In this document: in pieces, positions 1-9,890 of the stretch
How positions within the stretch are numbered: the first letter of the stretch is position 1
Layout of the letters: every line of letters starts with the position of its first letter
Assembly: GCF_000023705.1 (NCBI RefSeq)
Contig: NC_012968.1
Location: 2,418,001 to 2,482,000 of the forward strand
Reading direction: 5' to 3'
From: Methylotenera mobilis JLW8
GTDB taxonomy: Bacteria > Pseudomonadota > Gammaproteobacteria > Burkholderiales > Methylophilaceae
Length of the DNA: 64,000 nucleotides
Position numbers and translations under genes: made by a program
Notes under the pieces: generated by a model
What the model was told of the DNA's origin: nothing
The model's database searches: none
The model's input: the letters and a program-made list of their open reading frames with translations, nothing else

Positions 1-37
1 AAGAATTGATGAATTTAGCTTAACTATCACAGACAAA

Positions 38-2635
38 TTAACTAGCACTGACAAACTGTTCGAAATTCGCCACATTCACTGGCCGGCTAAAGTAATAGCC
101 CTGGAAATAGTCGCAGCCAAATTCGCGCAACAGTTCGAATTGCTCTACCTGCTCCACCCCTTCTGCCACGATATCGCAATGGATGGTTTTGCCAACCGCC
201 AGCACCATCTGAATAATGGCTGCATCATTTGAATCGGTAAGTACATCATGCACAAATGACTGATCAATCTTAATTTGCGTCACCGGCAGCTTTTTAAGGT
301 AGACCAAAGATGAATGCCCAATGCCAAAATCATCTAGTGCAATGCGCACCCCCATCTGCCGCAGGATACCAATTTTATGGATCACATCGTCCATATTATC
401 AATCACCGCTGTTTCAGTCAGCTCAAGCTTCAGCAAACTAGGATTGATGCCAGTACGTGCCAATATCTCGCGCAGCTCTTGCACGAAGTTGATATATAAA
501 AACTGCTTGGCGCTAATATTCACCGAGAGCTTGATTTGGCCAAGTACAGGGCTCGCCTCCCATGTTTTCAGTTGCTCACATGCCTGCTCTAGCACCCAAT
601 GTCCAATTTTAATAATCAGATTCGACTTTTCTGCAATCGGTATAAACTCTACCGGGCTGACATTACCCAAAGTCGGATGGCTCCACCTCAGCAATACCTC
701 AGCCGCTACCACCTGTTTAGCCACATTCACAATAGGCTGATAATTCAGATACAACTCCTGATTAGCTAACGCCAGCCCCAGCGCAGCCTCCAATGCAAAG
801 TTTTTTTCTATACTTTCTTGCGTGAGCTGGTCATAAAAGCGATAAGTATTACCGCCGCTATCTTTTGATAGATACATTGCGGTATCTGCATGCCGTAAAT
901 GGTCTTCAAACGTCAGCGCATTGTCATTGAACAAAGTGACACCGATACTGGCACTGGTAGCAAACTCAAACAAGCTCAGGTAGTAATTTCTATTCAGCTC
1001 TGCCAGCAGCTTTTGGGCAATCTCGCTCACCTGTTGATAAGCAATGCTGGCATTCTGATCCAGACTTTCCAGTATCACCACGAACTCATCGCCACTCAGC
1101 CTAGCAACGGTGTCGCCGGCGCGCACCGTATGTTGAATGCGATGCGCCACTTCTATTAGCAATTGGTCGCCTACATCGTGACCCTTGGTGTCATTGAGTA
1201 CTTTAAATTTATCTAAATCAATAAACAATAACGCGCAGTAGGTCTTCGCCCGCTGCGCGATGGACATGGCATGCTGATAGCGATCTGCGAGCAAACGTCT
1301 ATTCGGCAAGCTAGTTAGCGCGTCATAATACGCAAAATTTTCAATTTCCTGCCGCGCTCTTTTCTGCTCGGATATATCTCGCACAAAGCCGGTGACTAAA
1401 GACAGATTATTATCTTTTAATGCAGTAAGCGTTAACTCAATAGGAAACTCGCTGCCATCCGCCCGCATCCCCACCAGCTCGATGCGCTGGTTAAAAATAT
1501 GCGTAACACCAGTCATTTTATATTGCTGATGCCCGGCATGATGTGCATTTCGATAGCGTGCCGGAATAATCAGGTCTGGCATAGATTTACCCAACACATC
1601 TTCTTTTTTGTAGCCAAAAATACGCTCAGCTGCCGGGTTAAACTCAACCAACAATCCGGCTGAGTCTATGGTAACAATGGCATCAAACGCGCCATCAATC
1701 ACTGAGCGCAGTTTTTTGTCATTTTTTTGTATGGTCATATGCGCTAAATTACGCTCAGACTGCAAAGCGGAAATTAATAGCATGGTCACCACTAAGGCCA
1801 CCATAAACGTCCACAGTGAAAACACACCCTCACTTAAATCATGGCTGTAAAAATTACCGCTACCCTGCGATGTTACCCACACGGCTATGCTGGATAAAAT
1901 AATCACAAAGAACGAACCGCCAACCAAACCAAAGCTCATGGAGGCCCATATCAGCATGGGCAGAATCACGAACATGGATAAAATAAACTGTTTATTGAGA
2001 TCTGGCACCGCGCTCACGATAATGAGCTCAACGCAGACAAATAAAATGATCCATGCCAGCAGTTGATAGCATCTGTCGTTGCAGCTGAAAGTGCCCTTTC
2101 TGCCGAGATTGAGCACCAAAGGCAGGGCAAGCAGCACGCCGAGGCTGTCACCCAGCCACCAAATAAACCAGATACTGGATAATTTATCAGTTGGAGCAAG
2201 CCCGGTAATGTATAAGCTAAACGTTCCGCCAGTCGCGCACACGGACATGCCGATCAAGGCGACGGCAATCATCAGAAAAATATCTTTTTGCTTATAGAGA
2301 TGATGATTAAAACGTAATTTTGGCAGGAGGTAGGCTGCGAGGAGAGGGCCAAGTGTATTAGTGATTGCAATCAAAACACTGGCGGTGAGAGGTAAAACAG
2401 TTAATTCAACAAGTAATGATGCGACAAAGACAGCCGGAATACTGACACGCCCCCAGCGCATGATGGCGCCAACCGCAATACCGGTAGGCAGCCAAATCAG
2501 CGTTGCTACCGACTCTTTATAGGGCACCATCAGCCCAAGTTTAGCGGTGACAAAATAAGCAAACGCTACTGCTACAAAAGTAATTAACTTTCCTTTGAAA
2601 GTCAAAAAACGATATTGAGCAATAGCGTTTTGCAT
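38..2635 (-). CDS. MASE1-PAS-GGDEF-EAL cyclic-di-GMP synthase/phosphodiesterase
   Basis: Membrane-bound enzyme predicted to make and/or degrade the second messenger cyclic-di-GMP. The N-terminal ~295 residues hold many hydrophobic helices resembling a MASE1 sensor. A PAS domain follows (~305-430), then a GGDEF domain (~435-600) and an EAL domain (~620-865). The GGDEF signature reads SGDEF (~residue 511), preceded by RAGD five residues upstream, so the RxxD inhibitory site is kept. The EAL signature reads EVLLRW, and downstream motifs NIS, LTETAV, DDFGIG and KID look intact, so phosphodiesterase activity is plausible. The frame opens GTG-ATG just 6-9 bases after the trpE stop. I chose the ATG at 2635, but the GTG at 2638 is equally possible. 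Close spacing suggests co-transcription with trpE. Which activity dominates, and the MASE1 ligand, cannot be read from sequence. Confidence 0.93.
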   Translation of the reverse strand: MQNAIAQYRFLTFKGKLITFVAVAFAYFVTAKLGLMVPYKESVATLIWLPTGIAVGAIMRWGRVSIPAVFVASLLVELTVLPLTASVLIAITNTLGPLLAAYLLPKLRFNHHLYKQKDIFLMIAVALIGMSVCATGGTFSLYITGLAPTDKLSSIWFIWWLGDSLGVLLALPLVLNLGRKGTFSCNDRCYQLLAWIILFVCVELIIVSAVPDLNKQFILSMFVILPMLIWASMSFGLVGGSFFVIILSSIAVWVTSQGSGNFYSHDLSEGVFSLWTFMVALVVTMLLISALQSERNLAHMTIQKNDKKLRSVIDGAFDAIVTIDSAGLLVEFNPAAERIFGYKKEDVLGKSMPDLIIPARYRNAHHAGHQQYKMTGVTHIFNQRIELVGMRADGSEFPIELTLTALKDNNLSLVTGFVRDISEQKRARQEIENFAYYDALTSLPNRRLLADRYQHAMSIAQRAKTYCALLFIDLDKFKVLNDTKGHDVGDQLLIEVAHRIQHTVRAGDTVARLSGDEFVVILESLDQNASIAYQQVSEIAQKLLAELNRNYYLSLFEFATSASIGVTLFNDNALTFEDHLRHADTAMYLSKDSGGNTYRFYDQLTQESIEKNFALEAALGLALANQELYLNYQPIVNVAKQVVAAEVLLRWSHPTLGNVSPVEFIPIAEKSNLIIKIGHWVLEQACEQLKTWEASPVLGQIKLSVNISAKQFLYINFVQELREILARTGINPSLLKLELTETAVIDNMDDVIHKIGILRQMGVRIALDDFGIGHSSLVYLKKLPVTQIKIDQSFVHDVLTDSNDAAIIQMVLAVGKTIHCDIVAEGVEQVEQFELLREFGCDYFQGYYFSRPVNVANFEQFVSAS

Positions 2636-2644
2636 CACCGGCGC

Positions 2645-4126
2645 TTAGCTGATATCAAGACCGTCTTGTACCAACTCGGCAGCACGAAGCACTGCCCGTG
2701 CCTTATTTTGCGTTTCCATCCATTCACTTTCAGGGACAGAATCGGCCACGATGCCGGCGCCAGCCTGTACATAAAGCATGTTGTTTTTAATCACGCCGGT
2801 TCTAATCGCGATGGCAACATCCATATCACCATTAAAACCCAAATAACCGACAGCACCCGCATAAATGCCGCGCTTGCTAGGTTCTAACTCATCAATGATT
2901 TCCATCGCACGCACTTTAGGCGCGCCAGACACGGTACCGGCAGGGAAGGTCGCTTTAATCACATCTATCGCATCCATGCCTGGTTTGAGCTTACCTTCTA
3001 CATTGCTCACAATGTGCATCACGTGCGAGTAGCGCTCTATCATCATGTTATCGGTCACTTTCACCGAGCCTGTCACCGCAACGCGGCCTACATCATTACG
3101 TCCTAAATCCATCAATTGCACGTGCTCGGCACGCTCTTTCGGGTCTGCCAGCAACTCTTCTGCCAAGGCAATATCCTGCTCGCGTGTCTTGCCGCGCGGT
3201 CTGGTGCCTGCAATTGGCCGTGCGGTCACCGTGCCGTTTTCAAGTCGCACTAGAATCTCAGGGGAGGCGCCCACCACATGATGATCGCCCATGTCGTAAT
3301 AGAACATATAAGGCGATGGATTCAGGCTGCGTAAGGCACGATATAGCGATAACGGCGGTGCAGAGAACTGTTGCGACATACGCTGTGACAACACCACCTG
3401 CATGATGTCACCATCCAGAATATACTGCTGCGCGCGCTTAACTGCTGCCTTGAAGTTATCTTCACCAAACTCTGAGCTAGCTGTGGTTTTTTCTGTAGCA
3501 GCAGATTTTGGAATGGTGACTGTACTTCTTAACTTCTGCATCAACTCATTTAGGCGCTGCTTAGCTTGCTCGTACGCGTTTGGTGCAGTCGCATCTGCGT
3601 AAACAATAAAATAAAGCTTACCGCTTAAATTATCTACCACGGCCAACTGCTCAGACACCATTAACAGCACGTCTGGCGTTGCAATCGCGTCTGGCTTTAG
3701 CTTGTCAGCCAAGCGCTTCTCAATGTAGCGCACGGTTTCGTAACCAAAATAACCGGCCAAACCGCCAGTGAATCTAGGCAAACCTTCATAAGGCGGCGTT
3801 TTAAAACGTGCTTGGAAACTTTTCACAAAGTCCAACGGGTTGGCATTTTCCACACTTTCCACCACGGTATCGCCATCCAGCACCTGAATATTCTTGCCAT
3901 GCGCCACAATGCGCATTTTTGCAGGTAAGCCAATAATGGAGTAACGGCCAAAACGCTCACCGCCCTGTACAGATTCCAGCAGGTATGAAAAAGGCTGGTT
4001 AGCAAGTTTCAAATAAAGGGAAAGCGGGGTGTCGAGGTCAGCAAAAGTTTCGAGTACCAGGGGAATGCGGTTATAGCCCTGTGCTGCCAGGGCGTTGAAT
4101 TCTTCTTGATTAATAGTATTTAACAT
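2645..4126 (-). CDS. trpE: Anthranilate synthase component I
   Basis: Catalyses chorismate to anthranilate, the first committed step of tryptophan synthesis, using ammonia supplied by a TrpG glutaminase subunit. At 493 residues it has the normal size. The N-terminal [15 protein letters not shown] stretch corresponds to the tryptophan feedback site. The C-terminal chorismate-binding domain shows [33 protein letters not shown] and [16 protein letters not shown]. An AGGAAG ribosome site lies upstream of the ATG. It lies downstream of rpe and gph on the same strand, a common betaproteobacterial order. However, trpG, trpD and trpC do not follow; a cyclic-di-GMP enzyme does. The 185 bases upstream contain no obvious tryptophan-rich leader peptide, so attenuation is not supported. 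Confidence 0.97.
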   Translation of the reverse strand: MLNTINQEEFNALAAQGYNRIPLVLETFADLDTPLSLYLKLANQPFSYLLESVQGGERFGRYSIIGLPAKMRIVAHGKNIQVLDGDTVVESVENANPLDFVKSFQARFKTPPYEGLPRFTGGLAGYFGYETVRYIEKRLADKLKPDAIATPDVLLMVSEQLAVVDNLSGKLYFIVYADATAPNAYEQAKQRLNELMQKLRSTVTIPKSAATEKTTASSEFGEDNFKAAVKRAQQYILDGDIMQVVLSQRMSQQFSAPPLSLYRALRSLNPSPYMFYYDMGDHHVVGASPEILVRLENGTVTARPIAGTRPRGKTREQDIALAEELLADPKERAEHVQLMDLGRNDVGRVAVTGSVKVTDNMMIERYSHVMHIVSNVEGKLKPGMDAIDVIKATFPAGTVSGAPKVRAMEIIDELEPSKRGIYAGAVGYLGFNGDMDVAIAIRTGVIKNNMLYVQAGAGIVADSVPESEWMETQNKARAVLRAAELVQDGLDIS

Positions 4127-4311
4127 AAACTTCCTAAGACTAAATTATCGTGTTCTTAAAAAATCGCACGCCACATGATTGATGTGTGCGCTGCGCTTCG
4201 TAGATTAGCGTTGCCAAGAGCCTCGCCAGCTAAAAGAATCATTAAGAAACTTATCGTATAAATAGTCGTATGCGCTGTGCTTCATATTCGAAGTTATGTT
4301 TAAAAGTAATA

Positions 4312-4977
4312 CTAGGTTAATAAATGAATTAAGTCAGGTAAATGCTCGATAGTGGCATCCACCATACTCTCGTCGATTGCCTTACCTTGATTATACCCAT
4401 AGGGCACAGTAACAATATAGCATCCTGCAGCGTGTGCGGCTACTACATCCGTATCAGAATCTCCTACCAGCATGGATTCTGTTTCCAGCACTCCTAATTT
4501 TTTACAGATATGATGCAGCTGCATCGGATTGGGTTTCTTTTTCGGTAAGGTATCACCAGAAACAATCAACTCGAAAAAATCTGCCAATCCTGTCGCATTC
4601 AGTAACGGCAGTGTAAATTTTTCGGGTTTATTTGTGACACACGCGAGCTTAAAGCCGGTGCGCTTGAGTTCATTAAGGGTTTCTAGCGCGCCATGATATG
4701 GCTGGCTAGTGCTCACGTTCTGAGCATAGTGTTCAAAAAACAAAGCCTGCGCATCGTTGAGCAAAGCTTCATCTGGCTCCACCTGCGTACCGTTGGTTAC
4801 ACAGCGTTTAACCAGCATTTGCACACCCTCACCGATATAACGCGCGATTTGCGCCGGCGATTTATTTGGTAAGTTCAATGCGCTCAGCATCTGATTTGCC
4901 GCATAAGCAATTTCAGGCGCAGTGTTCACCAATGTACCGTCAAGGTCAAACATAACGGCTTTAACATGAAATCCCAT
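4312..4977 (-). CDS. gph: Phosphoglycolate phosphatase (HAD family)
   Basis: Haloacid-dehalogenase-type phosphatase, assigned to 2-phosphoglycolate dephosphorylation mainly by context and family resemblance. Motif I is FDLDGTLVNT near residue 10, with the nucleophile and acid/base aspartates. Motif II is VTNK around residue 112. The lysine of motif III lies in KKKPNP, and motif IV is VGDSDTDV. The length of 221 residues fits Gph. It sits between rpe and trpE on the same strand, as in many proteobacteria, and is separated from rpe by 117 bases (5' side). The ribosome site is weak. Other small HAD phosphatases share these motifs, so substrate specificity is inferred. Confidence 0.9.
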   Translation of the reverse strand: MGFHVKAVMFDLDGTLVNTAPEIAYAANQMLSALNLPNKSPAQIARYIGEGVQMLVKRCVTNGTQVEPDEALLNDAQALFFEHYAQNVSTSQPYHGALETLNELKRTGFKLACVTNKPEKFTLPLLNATGLADFFELIVSGDTLPKKKPNPMQLHHICKKLGVLETESMLVGDSDTDVVAAHAAGCYIVTVPYGYNQGKAIDESMVDATIEHLPDLIHLLT

Positions 4978-5094
4978 GATGATTTACTTGAGTTTCAATG
5001 ACGCTGATTTAAAGCTAGATTAGTTCCAACACATCGGTCTAAGAACGCCTAGCAGCTCTTATCGTAGCGGCTAGGCAATCTTAAATGATTGTGC

Positions 5095-5805
5095 TTATTT
5101 TACAGTTGCTAAAGATGCACGCATTTCAGCCACTACGGTGTTGTAGCGATTTGCATCGGTATCTTTAGGTGAACCAAAAATTGCAGAACCAGCAACAAAA
5201 GTATCTGCACCAGCACGTGCAATTTCTGCAATATTTTGTGCATTTACGCCGCCGTCTACTTCCAACCAGATTTGACGGCCAGTTTTTTCGTAGTATGCAT
5301 CGATACGTGCGCGTGCTAATTTTAGCTTTTCTAATGTTTCAGGGATGAATTTTTGACCACCGAAACCAGGGTTCACTGACATCAATAGAATCATGTCTAC
5401 TTTATCCATTACATGGTCTAAGTAGCTTAATGAAGTAGCTGGGTTGAACACCAAGCCTGATTTACAGCCTAAATCACGCACCATGGCCAAGCTACGGTCG
5501 ATATGCTCAGAAGCTTCCGGGTGGAAAGTGATGATGTTTGCGCCCGCTTTAGCAAAGTCAGGAATAATGCGATCTACTGGTTTAACCATTAAATGCACAT
5601 CAATCAATGCGCCCACTTTTTTTGCAGTTTCGCGAATTGCATCACACACCAATGGACCAATAGTGAGGTTAGGTACGTAGTGGTTGTCCATTACGTCAAA
5701 ATGCACGATGTCTGTGCCTGAAGTAATCACATCTTCAATCTCTTGACCAAGTTTGGCAAAGTTTGCAGAAAGAATACTTGGGGCAATTCTAAAAGTTTTA
5801 TCCAT
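5095..5805 (-). CDS. rpe: Ribulose-phosphate 3-epimerase
   Basis: TIM-barrel enzyme interconverting ribulose 5-phosphate and xylulose 5-phosphate in the pentose phosphate pathway. In a methylotroph it would also regenerate the formaldehyde acceptor, but that role is inferred. Family motifs are clear: [10 protein letters not shown] at the start, [36 protein letters not shown] and LEVDGGV, which carry the metal and catalytic residues. The frame can be extended to a TTG at 5820. I prefer the ATG at 5805, which leaves a short family-like lead and has a GGA element about ten bases upstream. It is divergent from hemA across roughly 117 bases and probably heads the rpe-gph-trpE run. Confidence 0.95.
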   Translation of the reverse strand: MDKTFRIAPSILSANFAKLGQEIEDVITSGTDIVHFDVMDNHYVPNLTIGPLVCDAIRETAKKVGALIDVHLMVKPVDRIIPDFAKAGANIITFHPEASEHIDRSLAMVRDLGCKSGLVFNPATSLSYLDHVMDKVDMILLMSVNPGFGGQKFIPETLEKLKLARARIDAYYEKTGRQIWLEVDGGVNAQNIAEIARAGADTFVAGSAIFGSPKDTDANRYNTVVAEMRASLATVK

Positions 5806-5922
5806 GGCAATATCCGTCAAATTAAATTTATTAATCAGTTTAAAGCGTTATTTTAACCTTATTTCACACTAATAAGATGATGCTTCTTGCTTAAGATAGT
5901 CCAATCCCTCAAAATTACACTT

Positions 5923-7167
5923 ATGCAGTTATATGTTATAGGCGTGAACCACACAACCGCCCCCATCCAAATCCGCGAGCATGTCGCTTTTAACAGCGAG
6001 CATCTTGGTAGCGCCCTGCGCGAGTTGACCATGCACGACGCTTCGGAGGCGGCCATTTTGTCTACCTGCAACCGCACCGAGCTGTACTGCAGTACGGACG
6101 ACCCGCAAAAAGCGCTGGCCTGGCTGTCGCAGTATCACAACATCGAGCAAACCGCGATTGCCCCTTACATTTACACCCTACCGGACAATGAAGCGGTGAA
6201 ACATGCGTTCCGTGTGGCGTCTGGCTTAGATAGCATGGTACTGGGCGAACCACAGATTTTAGGTCAGTTTAAGCAGTCGGTAAAAATCGCCCAAGACGCC
6301 GGCACTCTAGGCACCCTGTTACACAAGCTGTTCCAACGCACGTTTGAAGTAGCCAAAGAGGTACGCACCAACACCGACATCGGTGCCAACTCTATTTCCA
6401 TGGCGGCCGCGGCGGTCAAGCTATCACAGCGTATTTTTGGTGACATCAGCGCACAAAAAGTGCTGTTTATTGGTGCAGGGGAAATGATAGAGCTATGTGC
6501 AGACCATTTTGCCTCGCAAAAACCCAAAAGCATGACCATTGCCAACCGCACCATTGAGCGTGGCTCTAACTTGGCGCAAAAAATCAATGGCGAAGCCATG
6601 CTGCTGAATGATTTACCTGCACACTTTGCCAATTTTGATATCGTCATCACTTCTACCGGCAGCACATTGCCCATCATCGGGCTAGGCATGGTAGAAAGCG
6701 CAATCAAGGCGCGCCGCCATCGCCCGATTTTCATGGTGGACTTAGCCGTACCACGTGACATTGAGCCTGAAGTAGCTGAATTGGATGACGTTTTCTTATA
6801 TACGGTAGATGATTTAGCGCAAGTGGTTTCTGACGGTATTGAAAACCGGCAGACTGCCGCGGTAGAAGCAGAAATGATTGTGGAAACCCGCGTTGAAAAT
6901 TTCATGCAGTGGTTTAAAAAACGCGATGCTGTTCCCACCATTAAAGCATTGCGCGACCAAGCTGAGCATATGCGCAAGGCCGAGCTAGATAAAGCCTACA
7001 AACTGCTGCAAAAAGGCGAAGCTCCGGAAAAAGCGCTAGAAGCATTGAGCGTGGCACTCACCAACAAATTCCTGCATGCGCCTAGCCATGCTTTAAACAA
7101 GACGCATGGCGACGAACACGCGAAACTAGAAGAAATTCTAAAAGACTTATATCAAATTAAAAGTTAA
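5923..7167 (+). CDS. hemA: Glutamyl-tRNA reductase
   Basis: Reduces glutamyl-tRNA to glutamate 1-semialdehyde with NADPH, the first step of C5-pathway tetrapyrrole (heme, cobalamin) synthesis. The protein opens [14 protein letters not shown], the family start. The catalytic cysteine lies in [10 protein letters not shown], the tRNA/substrate segment in [16 protein letters not shown], the NADPH site in GAGEM, and VPRDIEP follows. The open frame reaches upstream to a TTG at 5887, but the ATG at 5923 matches the conserved N-terminus and gives 414 residues. prfA follows after 38 bases, and hemA-prfA-prmC is a widespread gene order. Confidence 0.97.
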   Translation: MQLYVIGVNHTTAPIQIREHVAFNSEHLGSALRELTMHDASEAAILSTCNRTELYCSTDDPQKALAWLSQYHNIEQTAIAPYIYTLPDNEAVKHAFRVASGLDSMVLGEPQILGQFKQSVKIAQDAGTLGTLLHKLFQRTFEVAKEVRTNTDIGANSISMAAAAVKLSQRIFGDISAQKVLFIGAGEMIELCADHFASQKPKSMTIANRTIERGSNLAQKINGEAMLLNDLPAHFANFDIVITSTGSTLPIIGLGMVESAIKARRHRPIFMVDLAVPRDIEPEVAELDDVFLYTVDDLAQVVSDGIENRQTAAVEAEMIVETRVENFMQWFKKRDAVPTIKALRDQAEHMRKAELDKAYKLLQKGEAPEKALEALSVALTNKFLHAPSHALNKTHGDEHAKLEEILKDLYQIKS

Positions 7168-7205
7168 GCAGTATTACTTAAGCAATAAACCTTGAGAAAC
7201 AAACA

Positions 7206-8288
7206 ATGAAACCAAGCATGATTACCAAGCTCGCTAATTTAAGCGAGCGTTTAGATGAAATTGACCGTTTAATGAGCAGTGAGGGCATCACTGACAACAT
7301 GGACAATTACCGCAAACTAACGCGCGAACATGCAGAAATTACGCCTATCGTAGAGCAATACCGTGCATTTGAGCAGACCGAAGCCGACATCAACGAAGCA
7401 CAAACCATGCTTAACGACCCGGAGATGAAAGCGTTTGCACAGGAAGAAATTGAAGCAGGCAAAGCCAAACTTGAAGCGATTGAAGCTGCACTGCAAACCC
7501 TGTTGCTGCCAAAAGACCCGAATGACGACAAAAACATCTTTTTAGAAATCCGTGCTGGCACCGGCGGTGATGAGTCTGGCTTATTTGCCGGTGATTTATA
7601 TCGCATGTACTCTCGCTATGCAGAGCGCCAAGGCTGGAAAGTTGAAGTGATGTCAGCCAACGAAGGCGAAATGGGTGGCTACAAAGAAATCATCGCCAAA
7701 ATTGAAGGTTATGGCGCGTATTCAAAACTCAAATTCGAGAGCGGCGGTCATCGCGTACAACGCGTACCGGATACGGAAACCCAGGGCCGCATCCATACCA
7801 GCGCCTGTACCGTGGCGATCTTGCCAGAAGCAGATGAGGTTTCTGATGTGGTCATCAACCCAGCCGACGTGCGTATCGACACTTTCCGTGCTTCAGGTGC
7901 CGGTGGTCAGCACATTAACAAGACCGACTCCGCTGTACGCCTCACCCATGCACCTACCGGCATCGTGGTAGAGTGCCAAGAAGGTCGTAGCCAGCACGCC
8001 AACAAGGCGCAAGCCTTTGCCGTACTTGCCGCACGCATCAAAGCCAAGCAAGTGGACGAACAGCAAAGCAAAATTGCCAGTGAACGTAAAAGCCTGATTG
8101 GTAGTGGCGACCGCTCAGAGCGTATTCGTACTTACAACTACCCACAAGGCCGCATTACCGATCACCGTATCAATCTTACTCTATATAAAATTGATGCCAT
8201 TACCGAAGGCGATATGGACGAACTGATCGGCGCACTGGCAGCAGAGCATCAGGCAGACTTGCTCGCAAGCTTGGGTGAAGATAACTAG
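7206..8288 (+). CDS. prfA: Peptide chain release factor 1
   Basis: Recognises UAA and UAG stop codons and triggers hydrolysis of peptidyl-tRNA on the ribosome. At 360 residues it has the standard RF1 length. The catalytic GGQ sits in [15 protein letters not shown]. The stop-codon-reading tripeptide is PDT in [15 protein letters not shown], the RF1-type P-x-T rather than the RF2 SPF. The start MKPSM matches the family N-terminus. The gene lies between hemA and prmC, whose product methylates the GGQ glutamine, so modifier and substrate are probably co-expressed. Confidence 0.98.
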   Translation: MKPSMITKLANLSERLDEIDRLMSSEGITDNMDNYRKLTREHAEITPIVEQYRAFEQTEADINEAQTMLNDPEMKAFAQEEIEAGKAKLEAIEAALQTLLLPKDPNDDKNIFLEIRAGTGGDESGLFAGDLYRMYSRYAERQGWKVEVMSANEGEMGGYKEIIAKIEGYGAYSKLKFESGGHRVQRVPDTETQGRIHTSACTVAILPEADEVSDVVINPADVRIDTFRASGAGGQHINKTDSAVRLTHAPTGIVVECQEGRSQHANKAQAFAVLAARIKAKQVDEQQSKIASERKSLIGSGDRSERIRTYNYPQGRITDHRINLTLYKIDAITEGDMDELIGALAAEHQADLLASLGEDN

Positions 8289-8330
8289 CCCCAGATAGCT
8301 AGCCATAGAAAACCTCTCAAAGACCATTAA

Positions 8331-9209
8331 TTGACACAATCTGTACGCAGCACATGGCTAGTAGCCCAACAGCGCCTAATTCAGCACTTAGCACTAGAGG
8401 CTAACGATGCAAAATTCGAGGCACAACTGCTGCTGCAGAGCGCACTCAAGGTAAAACGCTCCTGGCTGCTGGCACACGAGCAAGATGTGCTGCCAGCCAG
8501 TGTAAGCGCAGACTTTGAGACTTTGCTAACACGCCGCCTTGCAGGTGAACCTGTTGCTTACATATTAGGTTACCGCGAGTTTTACGGGCTCAACCTCAAG
8601 GTTAGCCCAGACACCCTAATTCCAAGGCCAGATACAGAAACATTGGTAGAGGCCGCCTTAGCAAAAATCCCCACTGATACAGACTACACAATCCTGGACT
8701 TAGGCACCGGCACGGGCGCAGTGGCACTAGCAATCGCCCAACACCGTCCACACACACAAGTGACGGCAGTTGACGCATCTCAAGGCGCACTGCATATAGC
8801 TGAACACAACGCACAGCAACTAGGTTTAACGCAGGTACGCTTCAGCTTAAGCCACTGGTTTTCGGCGGTAGAAAGTGAAAGATTTAACCTCATTATCAGT
8901 AATCCGCCCTATATTGAGCAGCACGACCCGCACCTAGGCCAAGGGGATTTAAGGTTTGAGCCTATCTCGGCGCTAGCTTCTGGTGTGGATGGCTTGGATG
9001 ATATACGTGAAATCATCGCGCACAGCTTAATCCACCTGCAACCACAAGGCTGGCTGATGCTGGAGCACGGCTACAATCAAGCGCATTTGGTGGCAGACCT
9101 TATGGCAGAAAGCGGCTTAGTTGATATCGAGACCATCAAAGACCTAGGAGCGAATGACCGCGTCACTATAGGCAAAAACCCACTAATAGTGAGCACTCAC
9201 TGGGACTGA
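8331..9209 (+). CDS. prmC: Peptide chain release factor N(5)-glutamine methyltransferase
   Basis: SAM-dependent methyltransferase that modifies the glutamine of the GGQ motif in RF1 and RF2. The SAM-binding motif is ILDLGTGTGAVALAIA near residue 120. The catalytic NPPY lies in IISNPPYIEQHDP, and the N-terminal helical RF-binding domain includes the GEPVAYILGYREFYGL segment. The start codon is TTG: a TAA stop lies immediately before it in frame and no in-frame ATG exists near the conserved N-terminus. The gap from prfA is 42 bases. No strong ribosome site is visible, which with the TTG suggests low expression. Confidence 0.95.
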   Translation: MTQSVRSTWLVAQQRLIQHLALEANDAKFEAQLLLQSALKVKRSWLLAHEQDVLPASVSADFETLLTRRLAGEPVAYILGYREFYGLNLKVSPDTLIPRPDTETLVEAALAKIPTDTDYTILDLGTGTGAVALAIAQHRPHTQVTAVDASQGALHIAEHNAQQLGLTQVRFSLSHWFSAVESERFNLIISNPPYIEQHDPHLGQGDLRFEPISALASGVDGLDDIREIIAHSLIHLQPQGWLMLEHGYNQAHLVADLMAESGLVDIETIKDLGANDRVTIGKNPLIVSTHWD

Positions 9210-9353
9210 AATCATCACAGTTAGCGCATGACAGCAATGCCAATCAACAGCTAACAAAAAAATTACACTAGCAACGCACCCCTCGTGCACACACCCGCGC
9301 CTGAACAAATACGCTAAGAAAATGTCTGAAACAGTAAGCACCTTTCATCATCA

Positions 9354-9842
9354 ATGCATATTAAACCCATGACTGATCGACTTATCTTATTAGCCTACAC
9401 CAGCGTTGCAACACACCCGATGACGCACGATGAATTGCTATCACTGCTGGATTCAGCACGAAATTGCAATCAGCGCCACGGCATCACCGGCATGCTGCTG
9501 TATATGGATGATTGCTTTTTTCAGGTGCTAGAAGGCGAAGAGCTCACTGTAGATGCCCTATACGAAAAAATCTGCCTGGACAAACGCAACCACCATGTAG
9601 TGAAGCTGATTAGAGAGCCCATCACGCAGCGTAGTTTTACTGAATGGACCATGAGCTATGAACATGTCACACGTGAGGAAATGGCATCATTCACCGGCTT
9701 GACCGATTACCTTGACCAAGACCACCCTGGATTTAACGGCATGGCAGCAGGGCGGGCGCGCCAACTGATAGAGGCTTTTAAGAACGGGGCATGGCATCGC
9801 CATGACCTGACACAACAAAAATTTATACACATCGGGATATAG
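9354..9842 (+). CDS. Short BLUF-domain blue-light sensor
   Basis: Flavin-binding BLUF photoreceptor of 162 residues with a short helical tail and no fused output domain. Counting from the ATG at 9354, the flavin-switch residues line up with AppA: Tyr15 (AppA Tyr21), Asn39 (Asn45), Gln57 (Gln63), Trp98 and Met100 (Trp104, Met106). All spacings are preserved, so photochemical competence is likely. A second ATG at 9369 is also possible. Neither has a strong ribosome site. It lies between prmC (144 bases away) and metX (48 bases away) without obvious operon ties. Short BLUF proteins act through a partner protein; none is identifiable next door. The only cyclic-di-GMP enzyme in the window is about 7 kb away. 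Confidence 0.93.
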   Translation: MHIKPMTDRLILLAYTSVATHPMTHDELLSLLDSARNCNQRHGITGMLLYMDDCFFQVLEGEELTVDALYEKICLDKRNHHVVKLIREPITQRSFTEWTMSYEHVTREEMASFTGLTDYLDQDHPGFNGMAAGRARQLIEAFKNGAWHRHDLTQQKFIHIGI

Positions 9843-9878
9843 CGCGTTAGCAGCATAAACTTTTGCAGTGCGGCATAG

Positions 9879-9884
9879 TATAAT
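9879..9884 (+). promoter_or_regulatory. TATAAT -10-like hexamer directly upstream of metX
   Basis: A perfect TATAAT lies six bases before the metX ATG. Initiation about seven bases downstream would begin at or next to the start codon, giving a leaderless mRNA. In agreement, no Shine-Dalgarno sequence is present. No good -35 element is seen at 16-18 bases, so the promoter call is tentative. Confidence 0.35.
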
Positions 9885-9890
9885 CAAACT

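Noticed and set aside
4127-4311. trp leader peptide and attenuator before trpE
   Set aside because: No short frame with tandem tryptophan codons and no terminator/antiterminator pair is evident.
6264-6977. Long minus-strand frame opposite hemA (237 residues)
   Set aside because: Lies wholly inside the well-supported hemA gene and has Ser/Met/Thr-rich composition typical of antisense shadow frames.
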